Assembly: GCA_037893225.1 (NCBI GenBank)
Contig: JAZGUH010000619.1
Coordinates: forward strand, 310,001-374,000
Origin: Hippasteria phrygiana
Lineage: Eukaryota; Echinodermata; Asteroidea; Valvatida; Goniasteridae
Direction: 5' to 3'
Length of the DNA: 64,000 nt
How positions within the stretch are numbered: the first letter of the stretch is position 1; the number at the start of each line of letters is the position of its first letter. Of the stretch, positions 1 through 12,500 are shown piece by piece. Both the position numbers and the translations under genes were made by a program. The notes below the pieces were generated by a model. The model saw only the letters and a list, made by a program, of their open reading frames with translations, did no database searches and was not told the DNA's origin.

Positions 1-69
1 AAAAAAATGTTTCGAATTTTTTTCTCTCCAATTGGCATTTCAACATAACCAACGCGCCTAGCTCGGCGT

Positions 70-183
70 ATGGAGTGTTCTGAACACCCCAGGGCCAGTT
101 TCGAGCACATCGCTGAAAAAATTTCCGAATTTTTTTTCTCTCCAATTGGCATTTCAACAAAACCAACGCGCCTAGCTCGGCGT
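70..183 (+). repeat. Representative 114-bp satellite monomer
   Basis: Taken from TATGGAGTGTTC to the next occurrence of the same motif, exactly 114 bp later. It contains the end of half B (GTGTTCTGAACACC, an inverted repeat around a central T), half A (GGGCCAGTTTCGAGCACATCG, A6, TTCCGAA, T8) and the start of the next half B (CTCTCCAATTGGCATTTCAAC, then AACGCGCCTAGCTCGG). This form, and versions differing in the A/T-rich linker, account for most of the array. Confidence 0.93.
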
Positions 184-210
184 ATGGAGTGTTCTGAATA
201 CCCCAGGGCC

Positions 211-267
211 AGTTTCGAGCACATCGCTGAAAAAAATGTTTCGATTTTTTTTTAAAACCCCACGTCC
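211..267 (+). repeat. Representative 57-bp A-type half unit
   Basis: AGTTTCGAGCACATCGCTG recurs at 211 and 268, exactly 57 bp apart, with no half B between. The stretch ends in T9, AAAACCCCACGTCC in place of the usual B half. Such A-A' junctions turn a 114-bp step into a 171-173-bp step and recur throughout the array, so the evolutionary unit appears to be the ~57-bp half rather than the 114-bp monomer. Confidence 0.85.
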
Positions 268-2159
268 AGTTTCGAGCACATCGCTGAAAAAAATGTTTCG
301 AATTTTTTTCTCTCCAATTGGCATTTCAACAAAACCAACGCGCCTAGCTCGGCCTATGGAGTGTTCTGAACACCCCAGGGCCAGTTTCGAGCACATCGCC
401 GAAAAAATTTCCGAATTTTCTTTCTCTCCAATTGGCATTTCAACAAAACCAACGCGCCTAGCTCGGCGTATGGAGTGTTCTGAACACCCCAGGGCCAGTT
501 TCGAGCACATCGCCGAAAAAATTTCCGAATTTTTTTTCTCTCCAATTGGCATTTCAACAAAACCAACGCGCCTAGCTCGGCGTATGGAGTGTTCTGAACA
601 CCCCAGGGCCAGTTTCGAGCACATCGCCGAAAAAATTTCCGAATTTGTTTTCTCTCCAATTGGCATTTCAACAAAACCAACGCGCCTAGCTCGGCGTATG
701 GAGTGTTCTGAACACCCCAGGGCCAGTTTCGAGCACATCGTTGAAAAAAAGTTCCGAATTTTTTTCTTTATAATTGCCATTTCAACAAAACCAACGCGCC
801 CAGGGCGGCGTATGGAGTGTTCTGAATACCCCAGGGCCAGTTTTGAGCACATCGCTGAAAAGAAGTTCCGAATTTTTTTGAAAACCCCACGTCCAGTTTC
901 GAGCACATCGCTGAAAAAAATGTTTCGAATTTTTTTCTCTCCAATTGGCATTTCAACATAACCAACGCGCCTAGCTCGGCCTATGGAGTGTTCTGAATAC
1001 CCCAGGGCCAGTTTCGAGCACATCGCTGAAAAAAAATATTTCGATTTTTTTTTAAAACCCCACGTCCAGTTTCGAGCACATCGCTGAAAAAAATGTTTCG
1101 AATTTTTTTCTCTCCAATTGGCATTTCAACATAACCAACGCGCCTAGCTCGGCGTATGGAGTGTTCTGAACACCCCAGGGCCAGTTTCGAGCACATCGCT
1201 GAAAAAAGTTCCGAATTTTGTTTCTCTCCAATTGGCATTTCAACAAAACCAACCCGCCTAGCTCGGCGTATGGAGTGTTCTGAACACCCCAGGGCCAGTT
1301 TCGAGCACATCGTTGAAAAAAAGTTCCGAATTTTTTTTCTCTCCAATTGGCATTTCAACAAAACCAACGCGCCTAGCTCGGCGTATGGAGTGTTCTGAAC
1401 ACCCCAGGGCCAGTTTCGAGCACATCGTTGAAAAAAAGTTCCGAATTTTTTTCTTTATAATTGCCATTTCAACAAAACCAACGCGCCCAGGGCGGCGTAT
1501 GGAGTGTTCTGAATACCCCAGGGCCAGTTTTGAGCACATCGCTGAAAAGAAGTTCCGAATTTTTTTGAAAACCCCACGTCCAGTTTCGAGTACATCGCTG
1601 AAAAAAATGTTTCGAATTTTTTTCTCTCCAATTGGCATTTCAACATAACCAACGCGCCTAGCTCGGCGTATGGAGTGTTCTGAACACCCCAGGGCCAGTT
1701 TCGAGCACATCGCTGAAAAAAATGTTTCGATTTTTTTTTAAAACCCCACGTCCAGTTTCGAGCACATCGCTGAAAAAAATGTTTCGAATTTTTTTCTCTC
1801 CAATTGGCATTTCAACAAAACCAACGCGCCTAGCTCGGCCTATGGAGTGTTCTGAATACCCCAGGGCCAGTTTCGAGCACATCGCTGAAAAAAAATATTT
1901 CGATTTTTTTTTAAAACCCCACGTCCAGTTTCGAGCACATCGCTGAAAAAAATGTTTCGAATTTTTTTCTCTCCAATTGGCATTTCAACATAACCAACGC
2001 GCCTAGCTCGGCGTATGGAGTGTTCTGAACACCCCAGGGCCAGTTTCGAGCACATCGCTGAAAAAATTTCCGAATTTTTTTTCTCTCCAATTGGCATTTC
2101 AACAAAACCAACGCGCCTAGCTCGGCGTATGGAGTGTTCTGAATACCCCAGGGCCAGTT

Positions 2160-5100
2160 TCGAGCACATCGTTGAAAAAAAGTTCCGAATTTTTTTCTTT
2201 ATAATTGCCATTTCAACAAAACCAACGCGCCCAGGGCGGCGTATGGAGTGTTCTGAATACCCCAGGGCCAGTTTTGAGCACATCGCTGAAAAGAAGTTCC
2301 GAATTTTTTTGAAAACCCCACGTCCAGTTTCGAGTACATCGCTGAAAAAAATGTTTCGAATTTTTTTCTCTCCAATTGGCATTTCAACATAACCAACGCG
2401 CCTAGCTCGGCGTATGGAGTGTTCTGAACACCCCAGGGCCAGTTTCGAGCACATCGCCGAAAAAATTTCCGAATTTGTTTTCTCTCCAATTGGCATTTCA
2501 ACAAAACCAACGCGCCTAGCTCGGCGTATGGAGTGTTCTGAACACCCCAGGGCCAGTTTCGAGCACATCGTTGAAAAAAAGTTCCGAATTTTTTTCTTTA
2601 TAATTGCCATTTCAACAAAACCAACGCGCCCAGGGCGGCGTATGGAGTGTTCTGAATACCCCAGGGCCAGTTTTGAGCACATCGCTGAAAAGAAGTTCCG
2701 AATTTTTTTGAAAACCCCAGGGCCAGTTTCGAGCACATCGTTGAAAAAAAGTTCCGAATTTTTTTCTTTATAATTGCCATTTCAACAAAACCAACGCGCC
2801 CAGGGCGGCGTATGGAGTGTTCTGAATACCCCAGGGCCAGTTTTGAGCACATCGCTGAAAAGAAGTTCCGAATTTTTTTGAAAACCCCACGTCCAGTTTC
2901 GAGCACATCGCTGAAAAAAATGTTTCGAATTTTTTTCTCTCCAATTGGCATTTCAACATAACCAACGCGCCTAGCTCGGCCTATGGAGTGTTCTGAATAC
3001 CCCAGGGCCAGTTTCGAGCACATCGCTGAAAAAAAATATTTCGATTTTTTTTTAAAACCCCACGTCCAGTTTCGAGCACATCGCTGAAAAAAATGTTTCG
3101 AATTTTTTTCTCTCCAATTGGCATTTCAACATAACCAACGCGCCTAGCTCGGCGTATGGAGTGTTCTGAACACCCCAGGGCCAGTTTCGAGCACATCGCT
3201 GAAAAAAGTTCCGAATTTTGTTTCTCTCCAATTGGCATTTCAACAAAACCAACCCGCCTAGCTCGGCGTATGGAGTGTTCTGAACACCCCAGGGCCAGTT
3301 TCGAGCACATCGTTGAAAAAAAGTTCCGAATTTTTTTTCTCTCCAATTGGCATTTCAACAAAACCAACGCGCCTAGCTCGGCGTATGGAGTGTTCTGAAC
3401 ACCCCAGGGCCAGTTTCGAGCACATCGTTGAAAAAAAGTTCCGAATTTTTTTCTTTATAATTGCCATTTCAACAAAACCAACGCGCCCAGGGCGGCGTAT
3501 GGAGTGTTCTGAATACCCCAGGGCCAGTTTTGAGCACATCGCTGAAAAGAAGTTCCGAATTTTTTTGAAAACCCCACGTCCAGTTTCGAGCACATCGCTG
3601 AAAAAAATGTTTCGAATTTTTTTCTCTCCAATTGGCATTTCAACATAACCAACGCGCCTAGCTCGGCCTATGGAGTGTTCTGAATACCCCAGGGCCAGTT
3701 TCGAGCACATCGCTGAAAAAAAATATTTCGATTTTTTTTTAAAACCCCACGTCCAGTTTCGAGCACATCGCTGAAAAAAATGTTTCGAATTTTTTTCTCT
3801 CCAATTGGCATTTCAACATAACCAACGCGCCTAGCTCGGCGTATGGAGTGTTCTGAACACCCCAGGGCCAGTTTCGAGCACATCGCTGAAAAAAGTTCCG
3901 AATTTTGTTTCTCTCCAATTGGCATTTCAACAAAACCAACCCGCCTAGCTCGGCGTATGGAGTGTTCTGAACACCCCAGGGCCAGTTTCGAGCACATCGT
4001 TGAAAAAAAGTTCCGAATTTTTTTTCTCTCCAATTGGCATTTCAACAAAACCAACGCGCCTAGCTCGGCGTATGGAGTGTTCTGAACACCCCAGGGCCAG
4101 TTTCGAGCACATCGTTGAAAAAAAGTTCCGAATTTTTTTCTTTATAATTGCCATTTCAACAAAACCAACGCGCCCAGGGCGGCGTATGGAGTGTTCTGAA
4201 TACCCCAGGGCCAGTTTTGAGCACATCGCTGAAAAGAAGTTCCGAATTTTTTTGAAAACCCCACGTCCAGTTTCGAGTACATCGCTGAAAAAAATGTTTC
4301 GAATTTTTTTCTCTCCAATTGGCATTTCAACATAACCAACGCGCCTAGCTCGGCGTATGGAGTGTTCTGAACACCCCAGGGCCAGTTTCGAGCACATCGC
4401 TGAAAAAATTTCCGAATTTGTTTTCTCTCCAATTGGCATTTCAACAAAACCAACGCGCCTAGCTCGGCCTATGGAGTGTTCTGAATACCCCAGGGCCAGT
4501 TTCGAGCACATCGTTGAAAAAAAGTTCCGAATTTTTTTCTTTATAATTGCCATTTCAACAAAACCAACGCGCCCAGGGCGGCGTATGGAGTGTTCTGAAT
4601 ACCCCAGGGCCAGTTTTGAGCACATCGCTGAAAAGAAGTTCCGAATTTTTTTGAAAACCCCAGGGCCAGTTTCGAGCACATCGTTGAAAAAAAGTTCCGA
4701 ATTTTTTTCTTTATAATTGCCATTTCAACAAAACCAACGCGCCCAGGGCGGCGTATGGAGTGTTCTGAATACCCCAGGGCCAGTTTTGAGCACATCGCTG
4801 AAAAGAAGTTCCGAATTTTTTTGAAAACCCCACGTCCAGTTTCGAGCACATCGCTGAAAAAAATGTTTCGAATTTTTTTCTCTCCAATTGGCATTTCAAC
4901 ATAACCAACGCGCCTAGCTCGGCCTATGGAGTGTTCTGAATACCCCAGGGCCAGTTTCGAGCACATCGCTGAAAAAAAATATTTCGATTTTTTTTTAAAA
5001 CCCCACGTCCAGTTTCGAGCACATCGCTGAAAAAAATGTTTCGAATTTTTTTCTCTCCAATTGGCATTTCAACATAACCAACGCGCCTAGCTCGGCGTAT

Positions 5101-6297
5101 GGAGTGTTCTGAACACCCCAGGGCCAGTTTCGAGCACATCGCTGAAAAAAGTTCCGAATTTTGTTTCTCTCCAATTGGCATTTCAACAAAACCAACCCGC
5201 CTAGCTCGGCGTATGGAGTGTTCTGAACACCCCAGGGCCAGTTTCGAGCACATCGTTGAAAAAAAGTTCCGAATTTTTTTTCTCTCCAATTGGCATTTCA
5301 ACAAAACCAACGCGCCTAGCTCGGCGTATGGAGTGTTCTGAACACCCCAGGGCCAGTTTCGAGCACATCGTTGAAAAAAAGTTCCGAATTTTTTTCTTTA
5401 TAATTGCCATTTCAACAAAACCAACGCGCCCAGGGCGGCGTATGGAGTGTTCTGAATACCCCAGGGCCAGTTTTGAGCACATCGCTGAAAAGAAGTTCCG
5501 AATTTTTTTGAAAACCCCACGTCCAGTTTCGAGCACATCGCTGAAAAAAATGTTTCGAATTTTTTTCTCTCCAATTGGCATTTCAACATAACCAACGCGC
5601 CTAGCTCGGCCTATGGAGTGTTCTGAATACCCCAGGGCCAGTTTCGAGCACATCGCTGAAAAAAAATATTTCGATTTTTTTTTAAAACCCCACGTCCAGT
5701 TTCGAGCACATCGCTGAAAAAAATGTTTCGAATTTTTTTCTCTCCAATTGGCATTTCAACATAACCAACGCGCCTAGCTCGGCGTATGGAGTGTTCTGAA
5801 CACCCCAGGGCCAGTTTCGAGCACATCGCTGAAAAAAGTTCCGAATTTTGTTTCTCTCCAATTGGCATTTCAACAAAACCAACCCGCCTAGCTCGGCGTA
5901 TGGAGTGTTCTGAACACCCCAGGGCCAGTTTCGAGCACATCGTTGAAAAAAAGTTCCGAATTTTTTTTCTCTCCAATTGGCATTTCAACAAAACCAACGC
6001 GCCTAGCTCGGCGTATGGAGTGTTCTGAACACCCCAGGGCCAGTTTCGAGCACATCGTTGAAAAAAAGTTCCGAATTTTTTTCTTTATAATTGCCATTTC
6101 AACAAAACCAACGCGCCCAGGGCGGCGTATGGAGTGTTCTGAATACCCCAGGGCCAGTTTTGAGCACATCGCTGAAAAGAAGTTCCGAATTTTTTTGAAA
6201 ACCCCACGTCCAGTTTCGAGTACATCGCTGAAAAAAATGTTTCGAATTTTTTTCTCTCCAATTGGCATTTCAACATAACCAACGCGCCTAGCTCGGC
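2160..6297 (+). repeat. HOR block, period ~1,943 bp, about two copies
   Basis: Variant strings and open-frame boundaries repeat at a constant offset of 1,943 bp: 2199 to 4142, 2598 to 4541, 2768 to 4711, 2981 to 4924, 3258 to 5201 and 3843 to 5786. The match fades at about 2,160/4,103 and near 4,354/6,297, where CGTATGG meets CCTATGG. Inside each copy lies a 687-bp doublet (3156/3843 and 5099/5786). A few diagnostic positions differ between copies, for example around 2,527 versus 4,470. Boundaries are read by eye. Confidence 0.8.
3156..4529 (+). repeat. 687-bp HOR doublet
   Basis: Two consecutive 687-bp units start at 3,156 and 3,843. Within a unit the TATGGAGTG motif steps by 114, 115, 114, 171 and 173 bp, equal to twelve ~57-bp halves. 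The same 687-bp offset recurs at 5,099/5,786, 12,421/13,108, 20,888/21,575, 25,694/26,381 and 32,673/33,360, so this is a recurrent intermediate HOR tier. The end given here is the extent implied by two full units. Confidence 0.75.
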
Positions 6298-6529
6298 CTA
6301 TGGAGTGTTCTGAATACCCCAGGGCCAGTTTCGAGCACATCGCTGAAAAAAAATATTTCGATTTTTTTTTAAAACCCCACGTCCAGTTTCGAGCACATCG
6401 CGGAAAAAAATGTTTCGAATTTTTTTCTCTCCAATTGGCATTTCAACATAACCAACGCGCCTAGCTCGGCGTATGGAGTGTTCTGAACACCCCAGGGCCA
6501 GTTTCGAGCACATCGCCGAAAAAATTTCC

Positions 6530-9500
6530 GAATTTTTTTTCTCTCCAATTGGCATTTCAACAAAACCAACGCGCCTAGCTCGGCGTATGGAGTGTTCTGA
6601 ACACCCCAGGGCCAGTTTCGAGCACATCGCCGAAAAAATTTCCGAATTTGTTTTCTCTCCAATTGGCATTTCAACAAAACCAACGCGCCTAGCTCGGCGT
6701 ATGGAGTGTTCTGAACACCCCAGGGCCAGTTTCGAGCACATCGTTGAAAAAAAGTTCCGAATTTTTTTCTTTATAATTGCCATTTCAACAAAACCAACGC
6801 GCCCAGGGCGGCGTATGGAGTGTTCTGAATACCCCAGGGCCAGTTTTGAGCACATCGCTGAAAAGAAGTTCCGAATTTTTTTGAAAACCCCACGTCCAGT
6901 TTCGAGCACATCGCTGAAAAAAATGTTTCGAATTTTTTTCTCTCCAATTGGCATTTCAACATAACCAACGCGCCTAGCTCGGCCTATGGAGTGTTCTGAA
7001 TACCCCAGGGCCAGTTTCGAGCACATCGCTGAAAAAAAATATTTCGATTTTTTTTTAAAACCCCACGTCCAGTTTCGAGCACATCGCTGAAAAAAATGTT
7101 TCGAATTTTTTTCTCTCCAATTGGCATTTCAACATAACCAACGCGCCTAGCTCGGCGTATGGAGTGTTCTGAACACCCCAGGGCCAGTTTCGAGCACATC
7201 GCTGAAAAAAGTTCCGAATTTTGTTTCTCTCCAATTGGCATTTCAACAAAACCAACCCGCCTAGCTCGGCGTATGGAGTGTTCTGAACACCCCAGGGCCA
7301 GTTTCGAGCACATCGTTGAAAAAAAGTTCCGAATTTTTTTTCTCTCCAATTGGCATTTCAACAAAACCAACGCGCCTAGCTCGGCGTATGGAGTGTTCTG
7401 AACACCCCAGGGCCAGTTTCGAGCACATCGTTGAAAAAAAGTTCCGAATTTTTTTCTTTATAATTGCCATTTCAACAAAACCAACGCGCCCAGGGCGGCG
7501 TATGGAGTGTTCTGAATACCCCAGGGCCAGTTTTGAGCACATCGCTGAAAAGAAGTTCCGAATTTTTTTGAAAACCCCACGTCCAGTTTCGAGTACATCG
7601 CTGAAAAAAATGTTTCGAATTTTTTTCTCTCCAATTGGCATTTCAACATAACCAACGCGCCTAGCTCGGCGTATGGAGTGTTCTGAACACCCCAGGGCCA
7701 GTTTCGAGCACATCGCTGAAAAAAATGTTTCGATTTTTTTTTAAAACCCCACGTCCAGTTTCGAGCACATCGCTGAAAAAAATGTTTCGAATTTTTTTCT
7801 CTCCAATTGGCATTTCAACAAAACCAACGCGCCTAGCTCGGCCTATGGAGTGTTCTGAATACCCCAGGGCCAGTTTCGAGCACATCGCTGAAAAAAAATA
7901 TTTCGATTTTTTTTTAAAACCCCACGTCCAGTTTCGAGCACATCGCTGAAAAAAATGTTTCGAATTTTTTTCTCTCCAATTGGCATTTCAACATAACCAA
8001 CGCGCCTAGCTCGGCGTATGGAGTGTTCTGAACACCCCAGGGCCAGTTTCGAGCACATCGCTGAAAAAATTTCCGAATTTTTTTTCTCTCCAATTGGCAT
8101 TTCAACAAAACCAACGCGCCCAGGGCGGCGTATGGAGTGTTCTGAATACCCCAGGGCCAGTTTTGAGCACATCGCTGAAAAGAAGTTCCGAATTTTTTTG
8201 AAAACCCCACGTCCAGTTTCGAGCACATCGCTGAAAAAAATGTTTCGAATTTTTTTCTCTCCAATTGGCATTTCAACATAACCAACGCGCCTAGCTCGGC
8301 GTATGGAGTGTTCTGAACACCCCAGGGCCAGTTTCGAGCACATCGCTGAAAAAAGTTCCGAATTTTGTTTCTCTCCAATTGGCATTTCAACAAAACCAAC
8401 CCGCCTAGCTCGGCGTATGGAGTGTTCTGAACACCCCAGGGCCAGTTTCGAGCACATCGTTGAAAAAAAGTTCCGAATTTTTTTTCTCTCCAATTGGCAT
8501 TTCAACAAAACCAACGCGCCTAGCTCGGCGTATGGAGTGTTCTGAACACCCCAGGGCCAGTTTCGAGCACATCGTTGAAAAAAAGTTCCGAATTTTTTTC
8601 TTTATAATTGCCATTTCAACAAAACCAACGCGCCCAGGGCGGCGTATGGAGTGTTCTGAATACCCCAGGGCCAGTTTTGAGCACATCGCTGAAAAGAAGT
8701 TCCGAATTTTTTTGAAAACCCCACGTCCAGTTTCGAGTACATCGCTGAAAAAAATGTTTCGAATTTTTTTCTCTCCAATTGGCATTTCAACATAACCAAC
8801 GCGCCTAGCTCGGCGTATGGAGTGTTCTGAACACCCCAGGGCCAGTTTCGAGCACATCGCTGAAAAAAATTTTTCGATTTTTTTTTAAAACCCCACGTCC
8901 AGTTTCGAGCACATCGCTGAAAAAAATGTTTCGAATTTTTTTCTCTCCAATTGGCATTTCAACAAAACCAACGCGCCTAGCTCGGCCTATGGAGTGTTCT
9001 GAATACCCCAGGGCCAGTTTCGAGCACATCGCTGAAAAAAAATATTTCGATTTTTTTTTAAAACCCCACGTCCAGTTTCGAGCACATCGCTGAAAAAAAT
9101 GTTTCGAATTTTTTTCTCTCCAATTGGCATTTCAACATAACCAACGCGCCTAGCTCGGCGTATGGAGTGTTCTGAACACCCCAGGGCCAGTTTCGAGCAC
9201 ATCGCTGAAAAAATTTCCGAATTTTTTTTCTCTCCAATTGGCATTTCAACAAAACCAACGCGCCTAGCTCGGCGTATGGAGTGTTCTGAATACCCCAGGG
9301 CCAGTTTCGAGCACATCGCTGAAAAAAATGTTTCGATTTTTTTTTAAAACCCCACGTCCAGTTTCGAGCACATCGCTGAAAAAAATGTTTCGAATTTTTT
9401 TCTCTCCAATTGGCATTTCAACAAAACCAACGCGCCTAGCTCGGCGTATGGAGTGTTCTGAACACCCCAGGGCCAGTTTCGAGCACATCGTTGAAAAAAA

Positions 9501-12500
9501 GTTCCGAATTTTTTTCTTTATAATTGCCATTTCAACAAAACCAACGCGCCCAGGGCGGCGTATGGAGTGTTCTGAATACCCCAGGGCCAGTTTTGAGCAC
9601 ATCGCTGAAAAGAAGTTCCGAATTTTTTTGAAAACCCCACGTCCAGTTTCGAGCACATCGCTGAAAAAAATGTTTCGAATTTTTTTCTCTCCAATTGGCA
9701 TTTCAACATAACCAACGCGCCTAGCTCGGCCTATGGAGTGTTCTGAATACCCCAGGGCCAGTTTCGAGCACATCGCTGAAAAAAAATATTTCGATTTTTT
9801 TTTAAAACCCCACGTCCAGTTTCGAGCACATCGCTGAAAAAAATGTTTCGAATTTTTTTCTCTCCAATTGGCATTTCAACATAACCAACGCGCCTAGCTC
9901 GGCGTATGGAGTGTTCTGAACACCCCAGGGCCAGTTTCGAGCACATCGCTGAAAAAAGTTCCGAATTTTGTTTCTCTCCAATTGGCATTTCAACAAAACC
10001 AACCCGCCTAGCTCGGCGTATGGAGTGTTCTGAACACCCCAGGGCCAGTTTCGAGCACATCGTTGAAAAAAAGTTCCGAATTTTTTTTCTCTCCAATTGG
10101 CATTTCAACAAAACCAACGCGCCTAGCTCGGCGTATGGAGTGTTCTGAACACCCCAGGGCCAGTTTCGAGCACATCGTTGAAAAAAAGTTCCGAATTTTT
10201 TTCTTTATAATTGCCATTTCAACAAAACCAACGCGCCCAGGGCGGCGTATGGAGTGTTCTGAATACCCCAGGGCCAGTTTTGAGCACATCGCTGAAAAGA
10301 AGTTCCGAATTTTTTTGAAAACCCCACGTCCAGTTTCGAGTACATCGCTGAAAAAAATGTTTCGAATTTTTTTCTCTCCAATTGGCATTTCAACATAACC
10401 AACGCGCCTAGCTCGGCGTATGGAGTGTTCTGAACACCCCAGGGCCAGTTTCGAGCACATCGCTGAAAAAAATGTTTCGATTTTTTTTTAAAACCCCACG
10501 TCCAGTTTCGAGCACATCGCTGAAAAAAATGTTTCGAATTTTTTTCTCTCCAATTGGCATTTCAACAAAACCAACGCGCCTAGCTCGGCCTATGGAGTGT
10601 TCTGAATACCCCAGGGCCAGTTTCGAGCACATCGCTGAAAAAAAATATTTCGATTTTTTTTTAAAACCCCACGTCCAGTTTCGAGCACATCGCTGAAAAA
10701 AATGTTTCGAATTTTTTTCTCTCCAATTGGCATTTCAACATAACCAACGCGCCTAGCTCGGCGTATGGAGTGTTCTGAACACCCCAGGGCCAGTTTCGAG
10801 CACATCGCTGAAAAAATTTCCGAATTTTTTTTCTCTCCAATTGGCATTTCAACAAAACCAACGCGCCTAGCTCGGCGTATGGAGTGTTCTGAATACCCCA
10901 GGGCCAGTTTCGAGCACATCGCTGAAAAAAATGTTTCGATTTTTTTTTAAAACCCCACGTCCAGTTTCGAGCACATCGCTGAAAAAAAGTTTCGAATTTT
11001 TTTCTCTCCAATTGGCATTTCAACAAAACCAACGCGCCTAGCTCGGCCTATGTAGTGTTCTGAATACCCCAGGGCCAGTTTCGAGCACATCGCCGAAAAA
11101 ATTTCCGAATTTTCTTTCTCTCCAATTGGCATTTCAACAAAACCAACGCGCCTAGCTCGGCGTATGGAGTGTTCTGAACACCCCAGGGCCAGTTTCGAGC
11201 ACATCGTTGAAAAAAAGTTCCGAATTTTTTTCTTTATAATTGCCATTTCAACAAAACCAACGCGCCCAGGGCGGCGTATGGAGTGTTCTGAATACCCCAG
11301 GGCCAGTTTTGAGCACATCGCTGAAAAGAAGTTCCGAATTTTTTTGAAAACCCCACGTCCAGTTTCGAGTACATCGCTGAAAAAAATGTTTCGAATTTTT
11401 TTCTCTCCAATTGGCATTTCAACATAACCAACGCGCCTAGCTCGGCGTATGGAGTGTTCTGAATACCCCAGGGCCAGTTTCGAGCACATCGCTGAAAAAA
11501 ATGTTTCGATTTTTTTTTAAAACCCCACGTCCAGTTTCGAGCACATCGCTGAAAAAAATGTTTCGAATTTTTTTCTCTCCAATTGGCATTTCAACAAAAC
11601 CAACGCGCCTAGCTCGGCCTATGGAGTGTTCTGAATACCCCAGGGCCAGTTTCGAGCACATCGCCGAAAAAATTTCCGAATTTTCTTTCTCTCCAATTGG
11701 CATTTCAACAAAACCAACGCGCCTAGCTCGGCGTATGGAGTGTTCTGAACACCCCAGGGCCAGTTTCGAGCACATCGCCGAAAAAATTTCCGAATTTTTT
11801 TTCTCTCCAATTGGCATTTCAACAAAACCAACGCGCCTAGCTCGGCGTATGGAGTGTTCTGAACACCCCAGGGCCAGTTTCGAGCACATCGCCGAAAAAA
11901 TTTCCGAATTTGTTTTCTCTCCAATTGGCATTTCAACAAAACCAACGCGCCTAGCTCGGCGTATGGAGTGTTCTGAACACCCCAGGGCCAGTTTCGAGCA
12001 CATCGTTGAAAAAAAGTTCCGAATTTTTTTCTTTATAATTGCCATTTCAACAAAACCAACGCGCCCAGGGCGGCGTATGGAGTGTTCTGAATACCCCAGG
12101 GCCAGTTTTGAGCACATCGCTGAAAAGAAGTTCCGAATTTTTTTGAAAACCCCACGTCCAGTTTCGAGCACATCGCTGAAAAAAATGTTTCGAATTTTTT
12201 TCTCTCCAATTGGCATTTCAACATAACCAACGCGCCTAGCTCGGCCTATGGAGTGTTCTGAATACCCCAGGGCCAGTTTCGAGCACATCGCTGAAAAAAA
12301 ATATTTCGATTTTTTTTTAAAACCCCACGTCCAGTTTCGAGCACATCGCTGAAAAAAATGTTTCGAATTTTTTTCTCTCCAATTGGCATTTCAACATAAC
12401 CAACGCGCCTAGCTCGGCGTATGGAGTGTTCTGAACACCCCAGGGCCAGTTTCGAGCACATCGCTGAAAAAAGTTCCGAATTTTGTTTCTCTCCAATTGG

